Origin: Sanguinoderma infundibulare
Taxonomy: Eukaryota > Basidiomycota > Agaricomycetes > Polyporales > Polyporaceae
Assembly (NCBI GenBank): GCA_032821775.1
Contig: JAVLRN010000002.1
Coordinates: 4,464,001 to 4,528,000 of the forward strand
Reading direction: 5' to 3'
Length of the DNA stretch: 64,000 nt
Under the pieces are notes generated by a model, which did not search any database, was not told the origin of the DNA, and saw nothing but the letters and a program-made list of their open reading frames with translations. Below are positions 56,986-64,000 of the stretch, piece after piece; position 1 is the first letter of the stretch; each line of letters starts with the position of its first letter. The translations under genes were made by a program, and so were the position numbers.

Positions 56986-59204
56986 ATGGCGTCGACATCT
57001 GCCTCATCGTCCAACCGACCAAAACTGGGCCCCTCGCCGTTCAAGATCCCTTCCGACCTCCCTCAGCTTCCGGACGTCCCGGGCACCGATCCCTCCCGCT
57101 GCGTCCTCGACTCGTTCCGAGTCGCCATTGCAAAAATTGTGGCCGATGGGCTGGAGCCCTTGACAATCGAGCAAGTCTACGAGGGTGTAGACTACGGGAA
57201 GAAGGGGGAGGACTTCACTGTGGCCCTGCCGCGATTCCGCCTGCCCGGGAAGATCGACCAGCTTGCGAAGAATGTTTTGGAAAAGGTACGTCTCCACTTG
57301 CATCCTGTACGGGATACCCAGCCCTTTCATGGTTGCCGTGGCCCGCGTTTTCGAGAGCGGAGTGTTGTGCTGTTCGCGTGCTGCCAGCTTAGGGTTAGGG
57401 TCAGAGGCACGCTGCACATCTTCCGGCATTGGGTTTGCGGAACAAGCTGACCGGAACATCGACTTTAGTTCGAACCCAACGAATGGATCGAGTCTGTGGT
57501 GCACGACAAGGCTTTCCTGCACTTCAAATGCCGAACCGCCACCCTCACCCGTCTCATTCTCGACCAAATCCATGCCCTCACATACGACACCGAGTCGAAA
57601 CAGCCCGAGTATGGCTCAAATAGCATCGGCGAGGGCAAGCGACTGGTCATCGAGTACTCGTCTCCCAACATCGCAAAGTCCTTCCACGTCGGTCACCTTC
57701 GAAGTACGATCATCGGCGCGTTCCTCGCCAACCTCTACCGCGCGTGCGGCTGGGACGTCCTCTCGCTCAACTACCTCGGTGACTGGGGAACTCAGGTATG
57801 TTCGTGCGCGTTCCTCGGATTGACAGGTGGATTTTAATTCGCGATGTTGTATCGCAGTTCGGCCTCATCGCGTCCGGCTTCGAGAAGTACGGCTCGCAGG
57901 AGGCCCTCCAACAGAACGCCATCCAGCACCTGCTCGAGATCTACGTCAAGGTCAACGCCGACGCCGAGAACGACCCCAAGGTCCGCGAAGACGCCGCTGC
58001 GTGGTTCAAGCGGATGGAGGATGGCGACGAGGAGGCTCTCCGGAACTGGCGGGAGTGGCGCGAGCTCTCGATCCGCAAGTACGAGGAGGAGTACGCGCGG
58101 CTGAACGTGCACTTCGACGAGTACACGGGTGAGAGCAAGGTGTCGCCGAAGACGATGGCTACCGCTCTCGAGCAGCTCCAGGAGAAGGGGCTGATCGAGG
58201 AGGACAATGGTGCGCTCCGGGTTAACTTGGAAAAGTACAAGCTTGGCAAGGCCGTTGTCCGAAAACGGGGTGCGTGTGCTTTCCAGCAGTTTCGTGTGGT
58301 GATGGTCATTGACGATGATGTTGTGCGGTTACCAGACGGTACCTCGATCTACCTCACTCGCGACATCGGCGGTGCGATCGAGCGGTACGAGAAGTACAAA
58401 TTCGACAAAATGATCTACGTCGTCGCGGCCCAGCAAGATTTGCATCTCTCGCAGTTCTTCAAGGTGCTGCAGCTTATGGGCTACGAATGGGCGAACAACC
58501 TCGAACATGTCAACTACGGTCTTGTGCTCGGCATGAGCACCCGCAAGGGCACCGTCGTCTTCCTCGACCAGATCATCCGCGAGGCCGCGTCGGTCATGCA
58601 CGAACAGATGCGCAAGAACGAGGAGAAGTACAACGCGATCGAGGACCCCGAGAACGTGGCGACCGAGATCGGCATCACCGGTGTCAAGATCCAGGACATG
58701 GCTGCCAAGCGGTACGTCTCCCTTCTCTAATATCGTAATCGAGCCTCTGAGCCGACGTGATCGATTTCCGCCAGGATCAACAACTACACCTTCAACTGGG
58801 ACCGCATGCTCTCCTTCGAGGGCGACACCGGCCCCTACCTCCAATACGCCCACGTCCGCCTCTCCTCCATCGAGCGCAAGAACCCGGAGCTGCTGCCGCT
58901 CCCCGCGCCCGCGCAGCTCAAGACGGGGCTCCTCGTCGAGCCGCAGGCGCGCGAGATCGCATTCCTCCTTGGGTCGTACCCCGACGTCGTGAAGACGGCG
59001 CTCAAGACGCACGAGCCGAGCGGGATCGTGACGTTCGCGTTCCGGCTCAGTCACGCGATCTCGAGCGCGTGGGAGACGGTGATCGTCAAGGGCGAGCAGG
59101 ACGGGGAGAAGGCCAGGGCGCGCATGGCGCTCTACCTCGCCGCGCGGGACGTGCTCGGGGCGGCGCTGCGGTTACTGAGCATTAAGCCGCTCGAGCGGAT
59201 GTGA
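56986..59204 (+). CDS. Arginyl-tRNA synthetase (614 aa)
   Basis: Class I aminoacyl-tRNA synthetase that charges tRNA-Arg. Five exons (56986-57285, 57469-57795, 57858-58269, 58336-58711, 58775-59204) sum to 615 codons. The catalytic region has [20 protein letters not shown] (HIGH-type signature HVGH), [13 protein letters not shown], and after two more exons [18 protein letters not shown] and [33 protein letters not shown] is the KMSKS-equivalent loop. The C-terminal anticodon-binding part has [16 protein letters not shown] and ends SIKPLERM. The intron at 58270-58335 is 66 nt without a stop. No clear mitochondrial presequence is visible, but alternative upstream starts could supply one. Single essential housekeeping gene. 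Confidence 0.95.
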
Positions 59205-59763
59205 TTTAGATGATGGGGGGCTTTCTTGCTGTTGTCGAACGCAGACTCGATCGTACTGATGTATCAGTGTAATTCCATTCTAGATTCATTTTCGTGGTGT
59301 GCTCAATAAGTTTTGGAGGCTATTGAGTAGGTATGTTACAAAGACCCGTCTTTGTTCTTTGTGTTTGACCTTTTTACATGCTGCGGGGGGCTAGAGGGCG
59401 TTTGACCGTGTGTATCGTCTTCTCCGGATATACTTGGTCAGCGGCGCATCGCCTTCGCTACGGCGAAGGACCGAGATTTAACGGCACTGAGGATGACACT
59501 ATCCAGCTATTGCGCCGCTAAGCTGCTGCGGCGTAATAGCTGGATAGTTAGAGAGCGTTTGCTCTTTGTTGAGTGCCGCAGAGCGCCTAGACGATGATGC
59601 TGCAGGAACACAATAACCAGATAGCCAGAAAATACGACCACCGCGACGGCCACAGCGCTTTGCAGTTTTCCTGCCTTGTGCCGTCCGCCACAAACACCTA
59701 CACCGCTTTCTCTATAAAAGACCTCCAACAAGCACGGAATTCCTTCGTCCCCTCTCGCCCATC
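59205..59763. other. Intergenic region with hairpin
   Basis: Contains a strong inverted repeat at 59499-59547 and otherwise no gene. Confidence 0.5.
59499..59547. repeat. 19-bp inverted repeat (hairpin)
   Basis: Stem CTATCCAGCTATTGCGCCG (59499-59517) pairs with 59529-59547 with one G-T type mismatch, around an 11-nt loop. It could be the footprint or remnant of a small TIR element, or a structured 3' flank. Confidence 0.65.
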
Positions 59764-60890
59764 GTGCAGATGCGTATCCCCATCATTTCCTCTCTCGTGG
59801 AATCGACCTCTGGGAGTTCGGATAAACTCCTCCGCTCTCGTAGTCCGGACCCGGACCCCAAAGGTGGTGGCGGCGGCGGCGGTCATGGTGGTGGTGGTGG
59901 CGGGCACGGCAGTGGTGCGAGGGGTGGAAGCAGCGGAGCCAAGGGTGGCCACGGGCCCGTCCCGGTGGGAAGCCGTGGGTCGACCATCCCAGTGACGGGA
60001 ACTACATTTGGTAGCGGCATGAAGACCTCGACGGCTTACGGGTTCGGTGGCGTGAAGATGACGACCATTCCCCAAGGGCAGCCGTTTGCTGGACGGACGT
60101 ACGGTGGCGCGACTCGCGTTCAAATCTACGGGACATCGTGAGTGGTTCGCTGTGGTTCGTCATGCCCCGTTTTGATACTGACTTGACTTGGTTTGATCTG
60201 AAGGGTGTACGGCAGTGGATATCCCGGAGTGGCGGGAAGAGGAGTGGCGGGCCTCAACTTCCCATACGTCTACCCGCCTATCATATGGGTTGACTACGGC
60301 TACGGTCCTCCCTACTTGCACTCCTCTCACGAGGTAAGTCATCTTTAACCACCACCTCCACCACCACCACATCGGGCGCTGTGCTAACCACTATTCGCGA
60401 ACAGTACGGCGACCCAGGGAACACGAACCGCACGGGCGGACCGGAGATGCAAGCGGCCTTCACCTCCAACTCGACGATCCCGTCCACGTTCCGCATCATC
60501 GCCGACAACAGCACCGTCGTGTCCCTCATCGCGTCCATCCGGGCGAACTGCTCGGCGCACCTAAGCGCGAACTCGTCGACGACCCCGGTGCCGTACGGCG
60601 GCGCGACGTCGGATCCGCGCCCGGAAAGCGCGATCCAGTACTACCGCGCGAGCAGCGTCGTGCTGGCGCTGGACGGATATAACGACAGCGCGGTGCTGTC
60701 CACGGACGCGAACGCTGCGGCCGCTCCGCTTCCTGCGAACGTCGACGTGCTGCTGCTCAGCTGCTTGAACTCGACGATCGGGCAGGCCGTTCCGCTCTTC
60801 AACTCTGCGCGGGGTCGGTCGGGGCTGGGGATGACGAGCACGCCCGTTCTCATCGCGTTTTGGCTCATCGTTTTCTGGAACTGGCTTTGA
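59764..60890 (+). CDS. Glycine-rich, probably GPI-anchored surface protein (329 aa)
   Basis: Exons 59764-60137, 60204-60333 and 60405-60890 sum to 330 codons. The N-terminal part has a Gly/His run (GGGGGGGHGGGGGGHGSG) and then GTTFGSGMKTSTAYGFGGVK. Exon 2 is Tyr/Pro/Gly-rich (NFPYVYPPIIWVDYGYGPP). Exon 3 has RTGGPEMQAAFTSNSTIPST, DNSTVVSLIASIRANC, several N-x-S/T glycosylation sites and a hydrophobic C-terminus MTSTPVLIAFWLIVFWNWL that fits a GPI-attachment signal. The N-terminus is not a clear signal peptide, so the true start may lie elsewhere. Fragments of its last exon occur at both outer ends of the large inverted duplication. Function unknown. Confidence 0.7.
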
Positions 60891-61231
60891 TCGCCGCCGT
60901 TCGGTGCATGTTTTTTCTGCTACACATCTCACGGACACGTACGGTACTTTCCTTAATAGCACGCGTATTTCCTGCCACACTTCTGTTCGACCCGGAGTTT
61001 GTTGACCTAGTTCAATATCTAAGGAGCGCATTGGTTATGTGCTAGTTACCGTTGCGTTCTGTCCTCCGGGTCTAAAAACTGCAAGAACTTCAGAGTCGAG
61101 GCTGGGCACGTGATAGGCCGAAATAGTACGCGACGCCGAAGTTTAATTACGCGCTCTTGAGCGCCACTGGATCTCCAGTCCTCTCGCTTGTTCCCATCGT
61201 TTCACCTCCGTCGCACGCGATACTCTTCGAC

Positions 61232-62013
61232 ATGAGTCTTCAAGGCAGAGTCAGGTTTCGAAGCGGATACGTCATCAGCTCGGACGCTTGGAAACGGTAT
61301 TTCGCCGAAGGCCACGACGACCGTCTCCGCTGTGACACCACGGGGGCGAAGAAACAAACACAGGAAAAGAAGGACGACGGAATGTCTGATGAGGAAAGAG
61401 AGATGCTACGGAAAGAGATGTCGGAATGGGACCGAGGTTTCCATTATACATCGGCATTCAGAGGACTCGTTCGCGGGGAGCCTGCGGAGCAGAGAGTGCA
61501 GCTTGTGCTTCCACATAGTGAGTGCTTGACGAGTTGGTTGAGCTATTTCAATGCGATGCAGAGAGACAGAGCTGATGCGTGTTTCCACCTGCAGCGTTTG
61601 ACCTTGCCCTGAAGCACGCCAAGTATGGCGAGGTCCACAAGCGGGGTGTTTTCATTCCGACCGGTTCTGGCGACGCCTCCTTGCGAACCCAGGGGCCGAG
61701 CGAAGTCGACCGCGAGCGGATCCAGAGCTTCATCGAGATAGCAAACAGGCTGATCTCAGATGAGGCTAGACGTGAGCGGGGAGGATTGCACTTGGGCGAA
61801 CCGGACGTCAAGTTCGAGGTGATGCCCGAGTGGGCCATTATTCGTCCCCGGCTTTGCAAGGAGGAGCTGAAGGTACGCATGCGCCTGGCTGTGGTTCCAA
61901 GTCCAATGACCTGATTCGCTGTTCTGCAGGATTTGATCAAGGCGGGCCCGCACACAATGCTGCTGTATGGGATCTCCGTTCCAGAATTCCTTCGGCCGTA
62001 TCGCGACTCGTGA
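61232..62013 (+). CDS. GYVIS-family small protein, module copy 4 (215 aa)
   Basis: Exons 61232-61517, 61595-61872 and 61930-62013 give 216 codons with the stop, with introns in the same positions as the other copies. It begins MSLQGRVRFRSGYVISSDAW, has the shortest acidic linker (no Glu run, only KKDDG before MSDEEREML), and ends SVPEFLRPYRDS. The upstream 70 bp (GCGCTCTTGAGCGCCAC, TTTCACCTCCGTCGCACGC) match the promoter of the other copies. It lies between the glycine-rich gene and the F-box gene at 62395 on one strand. Function unknown; no membrane segment. Confidence 0.75.
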
Positions 62014-62094
62014 TTGGATTGATTCTGGAAGTGTGTTGTATCATCAGGCTCATATTCTCCGACATGTGAGACCAACGAAGCTTGCTCTATACTA

Positions 62095-62130
62095 GATTAT
62101 GCCACGGCAACGTTCAAAGTGCTCAACGTG
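62095..62130 (+). pseudogene. Permease exon fragment in module copy 4
   Basis: After an ACTAG acceptor-like sequence the frame reads DYATATFKVLN, matching the start of a permease exon in the gene at 41648-44347, then continues VVLDVYCVVQGGQGG as in copy 1. It lies in the 380-bp spacer between the GYVIS and F-box genes. Confidence 0.6.
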
Positions 62131-62394
62131 GTCTTGGATGTCTATTGTGTCGTCCAAGGGGGGCAGGGAGGCCTGATGATCTCACAGTTCCAAATCGTGC
62201 CGTTCCGTTCGAGTCGCGAGTTTTGTATACGCGTTCTTTCTCTCGTATACAGAACCATAATCAATAATGCTACTATCCCCTACCAAGGGGCGCAGGTTGC
62301 AGATCGAGATCTAGATCTGACTCGGAGATCTGTACGATCATCAGGCTCTCAGACGGGATCCGCTGTCAGCAGCGGGTTGCTCATTGTCGACGAT

Positions 62395-64000
62395 ATGATC
62401 TTCTCTAAAGACTACCCAAAACCCTTCATCGCAGCCCCATGCACGGAGATTGGTATCGATACAGACACACTGCAGTCTCTGGCAAACAAGATCTTCCAAG
62501 ACGTTGGAACGCTCCAGCGATTCAGTGCAGAGCTGCCATCGTGCGTGTCCCCAACAGATTCTAGACAGTTGGATTTGGTGAGAGGTTTGTTTCTCTTCCC
62601 GTGAGTCTGCTAACGATATGACGACCTGATTCATAGCTGCGATCGCTCCTAGCGACATTCCACGAGGGTCTCGCCGTCATTGGCGGGCTCATCAACGCAG
62701 CTTCTCCGATAAACCGAGTCCCCCCCGAGATCTTGGCACACATCTTCGCTCTTATCCCTACGAAAAAGGCCTATAACCTCTGGGAACCGGGCTGCTGGCC
62801 GTTCATCAAGGCCCTCGTCGAAGACCTCCATGCACTTCCGAAGGTGTGCAGATATTGGCGCGAGCTAGCCCTCGCGACGCCGACTCTGTGGACAACCATC
62901 TCCTTGGACTGCACCAGGCATTTGCGACGCAGCATATACCTACTCGATAATCCGTCTCTAGAACTGTCTGTCCATATCTCATCCATCCGCGTTGACCCGG
63001 AGGACGTCTTGCACAGCGCTACGAGGATACGTGAGCTACATTGCGTTGGTGGGCTTACAGTCGATGAAAGCCTCCAAGTACTCGGGTCATTTGACGCAAC
63101 TGCCCTCGAGAAGTGCCTCCTTGCGCCTTCAGATTCGGACCAGAGTATGCTACCTCAGTCCCGCTTCTTGCCCTTCTTCTCGGGCGGCGGCGCTAGGTTG
63201 CGGTCCCTCTTTCTTCAGGAGATATCGGTCCTCCCTGCCAACGAATTTCCAGCGCTATCCAATCTAACGCTTTCCCTAAGCGAGGAACTCACACCCGTCT
63301 ATTGGGACTTGTGGGACCTGCTCAAGTTTCTCTCCAGTAGTCCACGGCTGGAGGAGATCCATATATGTGACACGTGGTTTGCATCGGCAACATCGCTCTA
63401 CAACTCCCATGGTGTTCAAACTCCCGTGGCGCTACCATGCTTGCGATACCTGTGCTTCAAATATTGGTCGACCGAAGAAATCGCAGGCGCTGCGGCTGAT
63501 TTTCTTCTCTCACACCTCGCCATCCCGGCGACCTGCCACTTACATCTCAAGGCTCCGGGGACTCCATCAAGCAACAGCGCGCACCGCGCCCTCCTGCAGA
63601 GCGTTCGTCGTCATGTCCCACACAAGGACCGCGTCTCCCATGTCGCTCTGTGGCTCTATGACCCTAACACTTTTCACGACGACGCCGCTCTCCAGTTAGT
63701 GTTTCAGGACGGCTCTCTCCGGCTCCCCTTCCCCTGCTCCCGGCGCGACCCCGAGGAACTGGATGCCGCCCTGCGTTCCTTCCTCTGCGCGCATCCCGAC
63801 ATTTTCGCCCACATGGAGGAGCTTCGCATCCACTACTTCGATGAAGACTTCTTGACCCCACTCCGCACAACCCTCCCCACGATATTCCCTGACGTTAAGG
63901 TGATGTCCATCGTCGCCGGCAATCGACCGCATCTGCAGGCAGGCCTCGAGCTCCTCTTGCCATCGCCGCAGGCGTCGTCGTCAGAGCCCAGCACCATGGC
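62395..64000 (+). CDS. F-box domain protein, module copy 4 (open to right edge, partial)
   Basis: Exon 1 is 62395-62577 (61 codons, MIFSKDYPKPFIAAP), followed by a 59-nt intron (62578-62636) at the same place as in copy 1. Exon 2 is open from 62637 to the end of the window, about 454 codons without a stop. The F-box is INRVPPEILAHIFALIPTKK with WRELALATPTLWTTI. Leucine-rich-like segments follow: RLRSLFLQEISVLPANEFPA, LSNLTLSLSEELTPVYW, PRLEEIHICDTWFASATSLY, VSHVALWLYDPNTFHDDAAL and MEELRIHYFDEDF. By comparison with copy 1 about 140 C-terminal residues lie beyond 64000. It is presumably an SCF substrate receptor with unknown target. It is the nearest intact relative of pseudogene copy 3. Confidence 0.85.

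Noticed and set aside
57834..58112. Long leucine/valine-rich antisense frame inside arginyl-tRNA synthetase
   Set aside because: It is the shadow of a codon-biased GC-rich exon on the other strand.

Overview
The window looks like nuclear DNA from an Agaricomycete fungus, probably a Polyporales-type wood-decay species (inference). Genes on both strands carry many short (about 50-75 nt) GT-AG introns. Several families are ones I associate with basidiomycetes: DUF6533 membrane proteins, DUF6699, large divergent F-box families and paired-finger C2H2 proteins. There is no bacterial operon structure, rRNA or CRISPR.

1-24.3 kb is a decaying accessory region. It holds an F-box fragment at the left edge, a broken C2H2 zinc-finger gene (304-1354), and a unit of about 6.5 kb repeated three times in tandem. 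Each unit has a minus-strand DUF6533-type membrane protein gene (2035-3857; 8454-10270; 15152-19451), a conserved mostly non-coding block, and degenerate plus-strand genes (an unrecognised family, plus F-box-like genes in units 2 and 3). The third DUF6533 copy is split by a 2,459-bp foldback transposon (16551-19009). Its arms are about 1.02 kb and nearly identical, tRNA-like sequences lie near the arm ends, and a 7-bp target-site duplication flanks it.

24.5-41.5 kb and 61.2-64 kb hold four copies of a two-gene module: a small protein of 215-229 aa with no known domain (called GYVIS here after a shared motif), followed on the same strand by an F-box protein gene. Copies 1 (24485-27702) and 4 (61232 to the right edge) look intact; copy 4's F-box reading frame is open to the end of the window. 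Copies 2 and 3 sit in a large inverted duplication (31.5-34.3 kb against 38.6-41.4 kb). Each arm also carries a divergently oriented gene of unknown function, and the spacer holds wrecked F-box genes and two opposite-strand pieces of the complex I subunit NDUFS7. The modules also carry a short amino-acid-permease exon fragment, and the outer ends of the inverted arms carry pieces of the last exon of the gene at 59.8 kb. A 927-bp TIR element with TA target sites (28180-29106) and a DUF6699-like gene (29377-30153) lie between.

41.6-61 kb is mostly ordinary core genome: a MUP1-like amino-acid permease (41648-44347), an HMG-box transcription factor (48679-50466), a calcineurin-like metallophosphoesterase (52199-53203), myo-inositol oxygenase (54138-55496), arginyl-tRNA synthetase (56986-59204) and a glycine-rich, probably GPI-anchored protein (59764-60890), separated by long spacers with few credible genes. 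The striking contrast is stable housekeeping genes beside a birth-and-death landscape of duplicated, inverted and chimeric F-box-linked modules.
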